From Martinezella lusitana (GTDB lineage: Bacteria; Pseudomonadota; Alphaproteobacteria; Rhizobiales; Rhizobiaceae), in the NCBI RefSeq assembly GCF_014207095.1, contig NZ_JACHBG010000012.1, positions 62,001-126,000 on the forward strand: DNA of 64,000 bases, written 5' to 3'. The notes under the pieces were generated by a model. The model saw only the letters and a program-made list of their open reading frames with translations, was not told where the DNA came from and made no database searches. Each line of letters opens with the position of its first letter. The stretch's first letter is position 1. The translations under genes and the position numbers were made by a program. Below, one piece after another: positions 33,396-40,806 of this stretch.

Positions 33396-34274
33396 ATGGA
33401 CATCTCACAGCTGCCGCTGAATGCGCTTCGTGTTTTCGAGGCGTCAGCGCGACATTGCAGCTTCACGCGGGCAGGTCTGGAGCTTCGGGTCACGCAGACG
33501 GCCGTCAGCCATCAGGTCAAGGCGCTGGAGGACGTGCTGGGGGTGACGCTCTTCAAGCGTCTGCCGCGCGGCCTGGCGCTCACGGACGAGGGGCACGCGT
33601 TGCTGCCGGTTCTGACCGACGCTTTTCGCCGCATGAGCGCGACGCTCAGCCAGTTGGAGGAGGGAAATTTCGCCGAGATCCTGACGGTCGGCGTCGTCGG
33701 CACTTTTGCCATCGGCTGGCTTCTCCCGAGACTTGGCGGCTTCAAGGCGCAACATCCGCACATCGACCTGCGCCTGAAGACCAACAATAACCGGGCGGAC
33801 ATGGTGCTGGACGGCCTGGATTTCTTCATGCGCTTCGGCGATGGCGCATGGCACGGCACAGAAGCGATCCATTTGATGGATGCGCCGCTATCGCCGGTTT
33901 GCACGCCTGCCATGGGCGAGCGGTTGCGCTCTCCCGCGGATCTTGCCGAGCTTGAACTGCTGCGATCGTACCGGATCGACGAATGGTCGCTGTGGTTCCG
34001 GGCAGCGGGGCTGCCGCCTCCTCATCTCCGAGGCTGGATGTTCGATTCGTCGCTGACGCTGGTAGAAGCCGCTGCGCGCGGCGTTGGCGTCGCGCTGGTC
34101 CCTGTCGCGATGTTTTCGCATGACATCGAGGCCGGCAGAATCATGCAACCGTTTGGGGTCACAGCCATGACCGGAAGCTATTGGCTGACGCGATTGAAGT
34201 CGCGGACAGAAACCGCATCGATGAAGGCGTTTCGCCAGTGGGTTATCGCGGAAATCGAGGAGATGCCGGGATAG
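33396..34274 (+). CDS. ampR: LysR-type regulator, AmpR-like
   Basis: 292 residues. The opening LPLNALRVFEASARHCSFTRAGLEL with TQTAVSHQVKALED closely follows AmpR/PenR regulators, and the effector domain shares their general order (VGVVGTFAIGWLLPRLGGF). It is divergent from the class A beta-lactamase gene, the family's standard place. AmpR proteins sense cell-wall recycling muropeptides and switch beta-lactamase expression; that is family knowledge. Also resembles GcvA-type regulators, which are close relatives, but the neighbour supports AmpR. Confidence 0.88.
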   Translation: MDISQLPLNALRVFEASARHCSFTRAGLELRVTQTAVSHQVKALEDVLGVTLFKRLPRGLALTDEGHALLPVLTDAFRRMSATLSQLEEGNFAEILTVGVVGTFAIGWLLPRLGGFKAQHPHIDLRLKTNNNRADMVLDGLDFFMRFGDGAWHGTEAIHLMDAPLSPVCTPAMGERLRSPADLAELELLRSYRIDEWSLWFRAAGLPPPHLRGWMFDSSLTLVEAAARGVGVALVPVAMFSHDIEAGRIMQPFGVTAMTGSYWLTRLKSRTETASMKAFRQWVIAEIEEMPG

Positions 34275-34290
34275 GCCGAACAGCCGAAAA

Positions 34291-34315
34291 CGGTCCCGGA
34301 CTTACGTCCGGAACC
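34291..34315. terminator. Weak hairpin after ampR
   Basis: Stem CCGGAC-TTAC-GTCCGG with GGT/ACC extension, but no T-run. It could end the regulator transcript or separate it from the convergent chemoreceptor gene. Confidence 0.35.
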
Positions 34316-34377
34316 CTGAGGTGAGAGGCTCTTCAAAATGGCCCGCCGTCAAGCGCTGACGACGGCCGCAGGCTGTC

Positions 34378-35880
34378 TTAGCTGGCGAGCTTCAGTCTGA
34401 CGGCGCCCGTCCGCGAGCCGGAGCGCACCGTCTTGAAGCGGCCGACGAGGCCGGCAAGCTCGTTGCTGATGTCGGCAAGGTGGCGGGTCGAGGCATTGGT
34501 CTCTTCCATGAGCGCCACGTTCTGTTGCGTCATCTGATCCATGTTGCGGACAGCGGAGTTGATTTCGCTGATGCCGACGGCCTGCTCCTGCGCAGAGCGG
34601 GCGATGGCGCCGACATTGCGATCGATTGAGGCCACCTGATTGCCGATCAGCTCCAGCGCTTCGCCGGTACGGTTGACCAGCTCGACGCCGCGACGGACGT
34701 CGTTCGACGAGCGGTCGATCAGGTCCTTGATCTGCTTTGCGGCGGTGGCGGAGCGCTGCGCCAGTTCGCGGACCTCCTGGGCGACGACGGCAAAGCCTTT
34801 GCCCTGTTCGCCTGCTCTTGCTGCTTCCACGCCGGCATTCAGCGCCAGAAGATTGGTCTGGAAGGCAATATCGTCGATGACCGAAATGATGTCGGTCATC
34901 TTGCGCGAGGAGGTTTCGATATCGTCCATGGCCGACACCGCTTCTTGAACGACCTGTCGCGACCGCTCGGCTTCGGAAGCCGATTCCTTCACGATCGCCT
35001 GTACTTCGCGCGTCCGCTCTGCCGTCTGCTCGGAGATGGTGGTAATCTGCTCGATCGCGGCCGCACTTTCCTCGAGCGCCGATGCCTGCTGTTCCGTGCG
35101 CCGCGCCATGTTGTCGGCGGCCGACGAGATCGAGCCGGCCTCGTCGCGAACGCGCGTCACCGAGTCTTCGATGTGCCGCATCGCGGTCCCGAGGGATGTC
35201 AGGGATTCGTTGTAATTGCTCTTCAGCACTTCGAATTCGGCCGACAGAGCTTCAGTGATATCCGCCGTCAAGTCGCCGTTTGCCAGGCCGTTCAGAGCAA
35301 CGCCGAGTGCGTTGAGCGCGCGTTGTTGCTCCTGCTGAGCCGCCGCCCGCTCGGTTTCGGCGCGGTCGCGTTCGTCGGCCAGCACCTGGAGATAGACTGA
35401 AATGCCGAAATCCATATCGACGAGGGCTGCCTTGATGACGGCCGAGAGCCGCCGTGACAGAGCCTGCTCGTGCTTGCGCTGCAGAATGCCCTTCAGCTGC
35501 TGGGCGACGACTGCCCGCACTATGCCTTCGAGGATGACGGCATAGCCGCCAATGTACCACCGTGGCTCGAGCCCGAGGCGGGCATGGGTCCGTCCGACGG
35601 CAGACACGGCCTCCACATAGTCGGGGCTATATTTGCCAGATGCGATTGTCTTCCAATGTTCTTGCTGTTTGGATTTGGCATGCGCCACATGCTGCGGAGA
35701 TGAAAAGAACTTCGACATCTCGGGGTGCTTGGTAATCTTCTCGTAGAAGACATCAAGAGAACCTTTGACGGCAAGCTCGATAATCGGCTGCAGCTCCGAC
35801 AGGGCCTGGCGGGCATCCTGCCCCAGTCCTACGAAGTCGAGACGATTGTCCAACTCGTTCATTTTCGATGCACGCGACAT
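34378..35880 (-). CDS. Globin-coupled methyl-accepting chemotaxis protein (HemAT-like)
   Basis: 500 residues, no membrane segments, so cytoplasmic. Residues about 15-165 form a protoglobin sensor domain. The proximal heme histidine is probably His99 in RTHARLGLEPRWYIGGY, a hallmark of globin-coupled sensors. A short linker, then a methyl-accepting signalling domain (about 230-490) with AFQTNLLALNAGVEAARAG and VAQEVRELAQRSA at the CheA/CheW contact tip. It would couple oxygen or another heme ligand to chemotaxis. ATG 35880 with GGAGC upstream. Confidence 0.93.
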   Translation of the reverse strand: MSRASKMNELDNRLDFVGLGQDARQALSELQPIIELAVKGSLDVFYEKITKHPEMSKFFSSPQHVAHAKSKQQEHWKTIASGKYSPDYVEAVSAVGRTHARLGLEPRWYIGGYAVILEGIVRAVVAQQLKGILQRKHEQALSRRLSAVIKAALVDMDFGISVYLQVLADERDRAETERAAAQQEQQRALNALGVALNGLANGDLTADITEALSAEFEVLKSNYNESLTSLGTAMRHIEDSVTRVRDEAGSISSAADNMARRTEQQASALEESAAAIEQITTISEQTAERTREVQAIVKESASEAERSRQVVQEAVSAMDDIETSSRKMTDIISVIDDIAFQTNLLALNAGVEAARAGEQGKGFAVVAQEVRELAQRSATAAKQIKDLIDRSSNDVRRGVELVNRTGEALELIGNQVASIDRNVGAIARSAQEQAVGISEINSAVRNMDQMTQQNVALMEETNASTRHLADISNELAGLVGRFKTVRSGSRTGAVRLKLAS

Positions 35881-36088
35881 GATCTGCTCCAGTAAAGAAA
35901 TTACAAGCAGTTAGGCCACAGTCATGGTTAAGAATTCATTAGATTGACCGGTTATTTGGGCTCCTGGACCTGCGCATTTCAGCGCACCCACTGGCCTATA
36001 GCCAAGGTTGTGCATGATTGTCAGGCTTGGTTCGATCTGCTAAGGCTATCCACAGCAATATCAACTATTTCGCCGCGGAGCGTTTGGC

Positions 36089-36118
36089 ATGGGAAGCCTA
36101 AAGTCAGCAGATAGATAA
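36089..36118 (+). CDS. Candidate 9-codon leader peptide of the CmlA-like exporter
   Basis: ATG with GGAG 8 bp upstream (36077-36080) opens MGSLKSADR and a TAA stop. From memory, the regulatory leader of the cmlA chloramphenicol exporter is also nine codons, MSTSKNADK. Lys5, Ala7 and Asp8 coincide, and position 9 is basic in both. Ala as penultimate residue is the context in which chloramphenicol stalls ribosomes. The stop codon touches the first base of a stem-loop, as in translational attenuators. Confidence 0.6.
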   Translation: MGSLKSADR

Positions 36119-36211
36119 GCCGCAACAGCTCATTTTGTTGTTGCGGCGTCCTGTCGATCCCATCCAAACCGAAACCGTAGGCAGTCGCCGCCCGATTATT
36201 CTTTCGAGCGG
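36119..36211 (+). promoter_or_regulatory. Candidate translational attenuator of the CmlA-like exporter
   Basis: Stem A: GCCGCAACA (36119-36127) with TGTTGCGGC (36139-36147), perfect. Stem B: CCGCCCG (36188-36194) with CGAGCGG (36205-36211), six of seven pairs, covering the only ribosome-site-like sequence before ATG 36222. Alternative pairing: GCGGCG (36143-36148) with CGCCGC (36186-36191). A ribosome stalled on the leader would open stem A, allow the alternative pairing and free the start site. Folding done by eye. Confidence 0.5.
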
Positions 36212-36221
36212 ATATATTCTC

Positions 36222-37421
36222 ATGACATATACGCGCCCTTCATGGGCCTACTCGCTGCCGGCGGCACTGCTGCTGATGGCGCCTTTCGATATCATCGCTT
36301 CCCTGGCCATGGATATCTACCTTCCCGTTGTGCCGTCGATGCCCGGCATCTTGAACACCTCGGCATCGGTCATCCAACTGACACTCAGCGGCTACATGAT
36401 TGTCCTCGGCGCGGGGCAGATCATCTTCGGCCCGATTTCTGATCGTGTTGGCCGCCGTCCTGTCCTGATTCTCGGAGCGATTCTTTTCGCCGCGGCGTCT
36501 GTTGGAGCTGCATGCGCGTCGACCGCCGGCATCTTCGTCCTATGCCGCCTGTTGCAAGCAAGTGGTGCTTCGGCTGTGCTCGTCGCGACCTTCGCAACGG
36601 TTCGCGACGTTTATGCCGATCGTGAGGAAGGAGCTGTCATCTACAGCGCGTTCGGTGCGATTCTTTCATTCGTACCGGCACTTGGTCCGATTGCCGGGGC
36701 AGTCATTGCGGACAGGTTCGGGTGGCGCGCAATCTTCGTGCTGCTCGCGTTGCTGGCTCTGGCGGCGACGATCAATGCGACGGCCCGGTGGCACGAAACG
36801 CGGCCGTTCGCTTCCGCGAATGCGCGGCGGTCCATCTCGCCGATCTTCGCCAGTTTCGCCTTCTGGGTTTACACCTTGGCCTTCAGCGCTGTTATGGGGA
36901 CCTTCTTCGTCTTCTTCTCGACCGCGCCGCGTGTTCTGATCGGCCATGCCGGCTACTCGGAGCTTGGTTTTAGCCTCGCATTCGCGACCGTTGCCGGTGT
37001 GATGATTGCGACGACGCGATTCGCCAGGATCTTCGTTGGGACGTGGAGCATCGCGGGTTGCGTGACGCGAGGCATGCTGTTGCTCCTATGCGGTGCCGCA
37101 TTTCTCGCATTCGGCCAGATCTTCGGTTCGCCGTCATTCGCAAGCTTCCTGCTGCCGGTCTGGATCATGGCGGTTGGCATCGTGTTTGCGGCTTCGGTTA
37201 CGGCCAATGGTGCACTTGCTAAGTTCGGCGATATGGCCGGGTCTGCCGTCGCATTTTACTTCTGCATCCAGAGCGTGATCGTGAGCATCGTGGGAACCCT
37301 ATCAGTCACCATACTCGACGGTGACAGCGCTTGGCCGTTGGTGACTTATTCCACGACGATGGCCGTGCTGGTGTTGATCGCTCAGATCCTGTTGAAACGT
37401 CACGAACCGACAGCGCGATAG
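36222..37421 (+). CDS. CmlA/FloR-like major facilitator exporter
   Basis: 399 residues, about twelve membrane segments, DHA1-type drug:proton antiporter. Strong resemblance to the CmlA/FloR phenicol exporters along its length: PFDIIASLAMDIYLPVVPSMP, LGAGQIIFGPISDRVGRRPVL, CRLLQASGASAVLVATFATVRD, and FFVFFSTAPRVLIG. ATG 36222 corresponds to the start of those proteins; longer frames upstream would run through the hairpin region. Phenicol export is likely by family, but substrate needs testing. The upstream leader and hairpins suggest that expression is induced by a ribosome-targeting drug. Confidence 0.88.
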   Translation: MTYTRPSWAYSLPAALLLMAPFDIIASLAMDIYLPVVPSMPGILNTSASVIQLTLSGYMIVLGAGQIIFGPISDRVGRRPVLILGAILFAAASVGAACASTAGIFVLCRLLQASGASAVLVATFATVRDVYADREEGAVIYSAFGAILSFVPALGPIAGAVIADRFGWRAIFVLLALLALAATINATARWHETRPFASANARRSISPIFASFAFWVYTLAFSAVMGTFFVFFSTAPRVLIGHAGYSELGFSLAFATVAGVMIATTRFARIFVGTWSIAGCVTRGMLLLLCGAAFLAFGQIFGSPSFASFLLPVWIMAVGIVFAASVTANGALAKFGDMAGSAVAFYFCIQSVIVSIVGTLSVTILDGDSAWPLVTYSTTMAVLVLIAQILLKRHEPTAR

Positions 37422-37460
37422 GTCAACAAGACGTCCCAGCGCGACGCATCTGAGAAGAAG

Positions 37461-37494
37461 ACTGTCCGCAAAGAAATGAAGTATTGCGGGCAGT
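37461..37494. terminator. Hairpin between convergent exporter and LLM oxidoreductase genes
   Basis: ACTGTCCGCAA pairs with TTGCGGGCAGT (11 bp with one G-T pair), 12-base loop. No long T-run; probably a weak bidirectional terminator. Confidence 0.5.
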
Positions 37495-37540
37495 TACGAC
37501 GATTTCCTGAGAGATAAATTCGCTTCGCAACGGCGTTGCT

Positions 37541-38563
37541 TCAACGCCATCCAAGAGCTGGCGCAACGTGCTTGAGGATCGACTCGATCACATGCGCATT
37601 GTATTCCACGCCCAACTGGTTGGGGACGGTCAGCAGCAAGGTGTCGGCAGCGGCAATCGCCTCATCCTTTGCCAATTCCTCGATCAGTACGTCCGGCTCG
37701 GCGGCATAGCTACGGCCGAAGACGGCCCGCGTCTTCTCGTCGATGAAGCCGACCTTGTCTGAATCCTTACCGCTGCTGCCGAAGTAGGCGCGGTCGAGAT
37801 CATTGACCAGCGCGAAGATGCTGCGGCTGACCGAGACCCGCGGCTCGCGCTTATGGCCGGCCTCTTTCCATGCCTCGCGAAAGACCCTGATCTGATCTGC
37901 CTGCTGAACATGGAACGGCAGACCGGTTTCATCGTCCTTTAGGGTGGAGCTTTGCAGATTCATCCCGAGCCTTGCTGCCCAGGTAGCGGTCGCATTGGAG
38001 CTGGCCCCCCACCAGATCCGGTCCCGCAGGCCCTCCGAATGCGGTTCGAGGCGCAGCAGGCCGGGTGGGTTCGGGAACATCGGCCTCGGATTGGGTTGGG
38101 CAAAGCCTTCGCCGCGCAAGATATCGAGCAGCACTTCCGCATGGCGCCGACCCATGTCGGCGTCGCTCTCACCCTCAGTCGGCTCGTAACCGAAATGCCG
38201 CCAGCCGTCGATGACCTGCTCGGGGGAGCCGCGGCTGATGCCGAGCTGCAGCCGGCCGCCGGCGATCAGGTCGGCCGAACCGGCATCTTCCGCCATGTAG
38301 AATGGGTTTTCGTAACGCATATCGATCACGGCGGTGCCGATCTCGATGCGGCTGGTCTTGGCGCCGACTGCCGCTAGCAGCGGAAACGGCGAGGCCAGCT
38401 GTCGCGCAAAGTGGTGTACGCGAAAATAGGCGCCGTCCGCGCCAAGTTCTTCTGCAGCCACGGCAAGATCGATCGATTGCAGAAGCGTGTCCGCGGCCGA
38501 GCGCGTTTGTGATTGCGGCGAGGGCGTCCAGTGGCCGAATGAAAGGAATCCGATCTTCTTCAT
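37541..38563 (-). CDS. LLM-class flavin-dependent oxidoreductase
   Basis: 340 residues, bacterial luciferase-like TIM barrel. Typical segments are AAEELGADGAYFRVHHFARQLASPFPLLAAVGAKT, IEIGTAVIDMRYENPFYMAEDA and GRLQLGISRGSPEQVIDGW. It resembles the luciferase-like group with LuxA-type active-site His in RVHHF. It may use FMNH2 or F420-like flavin; in this organism FMN is more likely. ATG 38563. Monocistronic, with no informative neighbour. Substrate unknown. Confidence 0.88.
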   Translation of the reverse strand: MKKIGFLSFGHWTPSPQSQTRSAADTLLQSIDLAVAAEELGADGAYFRVHHFARQLASPFPLLAAVGAKTSRIEIGTAVIDMRYENPFYMAEDAGSADLIAGGRLQLGISRGSPEQVIDGWRHFGYEPTEGESDADMGRRHAEVLLDILRGEGFAQPNPRPMFPNPPGLLRLEPHSEGLRDRIWWGASSNATATWAARLGMNLQSSTLKDDETGLPFHVQQADQIRVFREAWKEAGHKREPRVSVSRSIFALVNDLDRAYFGSSGKDSDKVGFIDEKTRAVFGRSYAAEPDVLIEELAKDEAIAAADTLLLTVPNQLGVEYNAHVIESILKHVAPALGWR

Positions 38564-38665
38564 AGGCTCACTCCATAAGGTTTGGTTCGCTCGTCTCTAT
38601 GTCATGCCACGATTTCGGCGCGAGATACAAGCGGAGTGGAGGTATCCCGCCCCAGCGGCTTCAAA

Positions 38666-38692
38666 GAAAAAGGCCCGCTATCGGGCGGGCCT
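38666..38692 (-). terminator. Rho-independent terminator of the periplasmic protein gene
   Basis: Stem AGGCCCGC / GCGGGCCT with a 6-base loop followed on the minus strand by TTTTTCTTTG. A second hairpin CGGAGGCTGC / GCAGCCTCCG lies at 38708-38733, between it and the stop codon. Confidence 0.85.
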
Positions 38693-38744
38693 GCACGATT
38701 GTGAAAGCGGAGGCTGCTATGCCGCAGCCTCCGGCCGAAAGTCA

Positions 38745-39239
38745 TTATTTCGCCGGCGCGATGGAGCCGACGATGTCGAGCACTTCTTGTTTATGCTTGT
38801 CCTGGTTCTCCTTGGAGCCCCAGTAGGTCAGGATGAGAAGCTTGTTCGGAGCCGGAGAAAGAAGGCCGAGAGTGATGTTGACCTCGCCATCGCTATCGGT
38901 GCCCTGCCAGTTCAGGAGCGAGAGCTTCATGCCGTTGACTTCGTTGCTGTCGTCGTCCTTGCGGGTGCTGGCGTCGACCTTGACACCGTTCTTGGCGAGG
39001 AAATTGACGGCATCGTCAATAACCTTATCAACGTTATCGCCGGTGGCGACATCGAGAGAAAAGTAGATGGCGGAGTCCGGCGAGCTCGAGTCGATGCCGG
39101 TTTCCGTCTCCTGCGGCTTCCAGCTGTCTGGGATGGTCACGCTGGCGACCGGTGCATCACTCGGGAAGGCGATTGACTTGGCATTTGCAAGCATCGGGAA
39201 TGCCGCCAGCGCAGCGGCGAGAAATACTATCTTCTTCAT
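38745..39239 (-). CDS. Small periplasmic protein of unknown function
   Basis: 164 residues. Clear signal peptide MKKIVFLAAALAAFPMLANA. The mature part of about 144 residues begins KSIAFPSDAPVASVTIPDSW, has no cysteine and ends VLDIVGSIAPAK. It looks like the PsbP/DcrB-like alpha-beta fold (strand PVASVTIPDSWKPQE, then a segment FSLDVATGDNVDKVIDDA), but I cannot assign it firmly. ATG 39239. Monocistronic with its own terminator, suggesting steady stand-alone expression. Confidence 0.75.
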   Translation of the reverse strand: MKKIVFLAAALAAFPMLANAKSIAFPSDAPVASVTIPDSWKPQETETGIDSSSPDSAIYFSLDVATGDNVDKVIDDAVNFLAKNGVKVDASTRKDDDSNEVNGMKLSLLNWQGTDSDGEVNITLGLLSPAPNKLLILTYWGSKENQDKHKQEVLDIVGSIAPAK

Positions 39240-39334
39240 GGGGGGTCCAGTTCGTCGGTGGGTTGATCCCGTTGGGTGACGGGTATGTGTTATTGTCGGC
39301 CGCCATCTTGGCGACGAAAGAGTGGTCGCCGACT

Positions 39335-39856
39335 TCAGCCGCCGGAGGCGAGCTCGAACTCCTCATCGAAGGACGAAGTCTTGCCCGAGGTCATGTCGTG
39401 AAGCGTGTAATGAAGCTTGTATTTTCCGGCGGATAGACCATCCACGGTCAAGGTCATGTCGAACTTGAATTCCATGTTTTGCTTGTGGCTGACAAGGCGC
39501 GTATCCATGTAGCCCTGCTTGCTCCAAAGGACCTCGCCGCTTGTATCGACAATGTCGAGATCGGCCATCAAATGCATTTCATAGAGGTCGTCTGGAAGCT
39601 GTTTCCAACCATAGCCGATCGGCTCGCCATAGGTGATGATCGGCTCGCCGGGCTTGAAGACATTCGAGCCGCGCGCCTTGTAGACGCCGTAGCCATTCGA
39701 GGACTCGGAGACAAAGGTCACGTTTTGCTGTGAAAACGGAACCTTGCCCCAGGCTTCGATGGTCGCCTTTTGTGCTGCAGCCAGATCGGCAAGAGGCTCC
39801 GCATGGGCCGCGGTCGCAAGAGAGGTCGCTAGTATCAGTCCAAGGGCGCGTCGCAT
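39335..39856 (-). CDS. Small periplasmic protein of unknown function
   Basis: 173 residues from ATG 39856, which has GAAGAGC upstream; longer frames lack a signal sequence at the start. Signal peptide MRRALGLILATSLATAAHA. The mature protein appears all-beta: AFSQQNVTFV-like strands, YGVYKARGSNVFKPGEPI, DLDIVDTSGEVLWSKQG, and AGKYKLHYTLHDMTSGK at the end, which resembles an Ig-like or accessory adhesin fold. No family recognised. No operon partner besides the neighbouring periplasmic gene 95 bp downstream. Confidence 0.7.
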   Translation of the reverse strand: MRRALGLILATSLATAAHAEPLADLAAAQKATIEAWGKVPFSQQNVTFVSESSNGYGVYKARGSNVFKPGEPIITYGEPIGYGWKQLPDDLYEMHLMADLDIVDTSGEVLWSKQGYMDTRLVSHKQNMEFKFDMTLTVDGLSAGKYKLHYTLHDMTSGKTSSFDEEFELASGG

Positions 39857-40236
39857 GGTGCTCTTCGATCCATTTAGCCGGTCGTTGATGAAGGAGATGC
39901 TGCAAGGATGAGTAGATAACACGACTCGTCGAGCGCGACGGTCGCATCATCAGGCAGCCTGCTTAGTTCGCCAGGGCAGAGCGAGATTTCGGCATTGGAA
40001 TTAAGCCCTTACGAAAAGACAGGATGTATTTCTTCTAAGTCTTTCGATGGGCGAGAGCCATAAATATTGCGTGGCGTGACAGGTCCATTTTTGGGTCGAA
40101 ACATCGGCTTCGGGGTGAGGGATTTTATCCGGGACCCACGAAGCGCCGTTGATGCAGAAGTGCGACCATCCTCAGGCCGCGCTCTGCCCGATTTCGGCAC
40201 CGTGGATGGCCCTCCTAGGCAGAACAGGGTCGCCGT
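39857..40236. other. Intergenic region with no recognised gene
   Basis: 380 bp between the periplasmic protein gene and the AsnC regulator gene, both on the minus strand. Short frames on both strands are basic, of low complexity and without ribosome sites. No hairpin or repeat stood out. It should contain the promoter of the periplasmic protein gene. Confidence 0.4.
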
Positions 40237-40668
40237 TCAGCGTGCGATTCGCGTCGAGAGAATGATCGACGACAAAGTTCGCTCGACGCCGTCGATCTTG
40301 CCGATTTCATCGATCAGCTGATCCAGCTCGGAAATCGACGGCGCGGCGACGATCGCGATGAGGTCGAAGGAGCCGCTGACGGAATGAAGCGTCGTCACGG
40401 CATGAATCGCATCAAGCGAAGCCGTCACGGCGGACAGCGCTTTCGGCGCAATGGTAATCAGCACATGCGCTCGAATAAGGCCGGAAAGATAGGCCTCCGA
40501 AAGCCGCACGCCGTATCCGGCGATCACGCCTTCGCGCTCCAGCCGCTCAAGCCGTGCCTGGACCGTTGTCCGCGAAAGCGAGAGTTTCTTGGCCAATGTC
40601 GCCACCGGCATACGGGCATTTTCGCCCAACAATGCCAACAACTCGCGGTCTTTACCCGTTACCTGCAT
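40237..40668 (-). CDS. Lrp/AsnC family transcriptional regulator
   Basis: 143 residues from ATG 40668. The helix-turn-helix includes LLALLGENARMPVATLAKKL and SRTTVQARLERLEREGVIAGY, followed by the RAM ligand-binding domain with HSVSGSFDLIAIVAA. It is divergent from the saccharopine dehydrogenase-like gene across 138 bp, so it probably controls lysine or aminoadipate degradation in response to an amino acid, as Lrp-type regulators do. The ligand is inferred from context only. Confidence 0.92.
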   Translation of the reverse strand: MQVTGKDRELLALLGENARMPVATLAKKLSLSRTTVQARLERLEREGVIAGYGVRLSEAYLSGLIRAHVLITIAPKALSAVTASLDAIHAVTTLHSVSGSFDLIAIVAAPSISELDQLIDEIGKIDGVERTLSSIILSTRIAR

Positions 40669-40708
40669 GGTTGTCCCTGCACTTTGCAAAACATGATCGT
40701 CATATTGC

Positions 40709-40720
40709 GTAAAATTATAC
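40709..40720. promoter_or_regulatory. Candidate AsnC-type operator
   Basis: Imperfect AT-rich dyad GTAAAATTATAC in the middle of the divergent region between the AsnC and saccharopine dehydrogenase-like genes. Lrp-family sites are loosely conserved, so this is tentative. Confidence 0.3.
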
Positions 40721-40806
40721 AACGAAATGCGTTTTTTGTCGCTATGAATCGTTCAGCTGCTGCCTACACTTATAAAAATCTTATTCATGAAACGCAGGGG
40801 AATAAT

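Noticed and set aside
40009..40321. Overlapping short frames on both strands in the 39857-40236 gap
   Set aside because: Low-complexity basic sequences, no ribosome sites, overlap with the AsnC gene.
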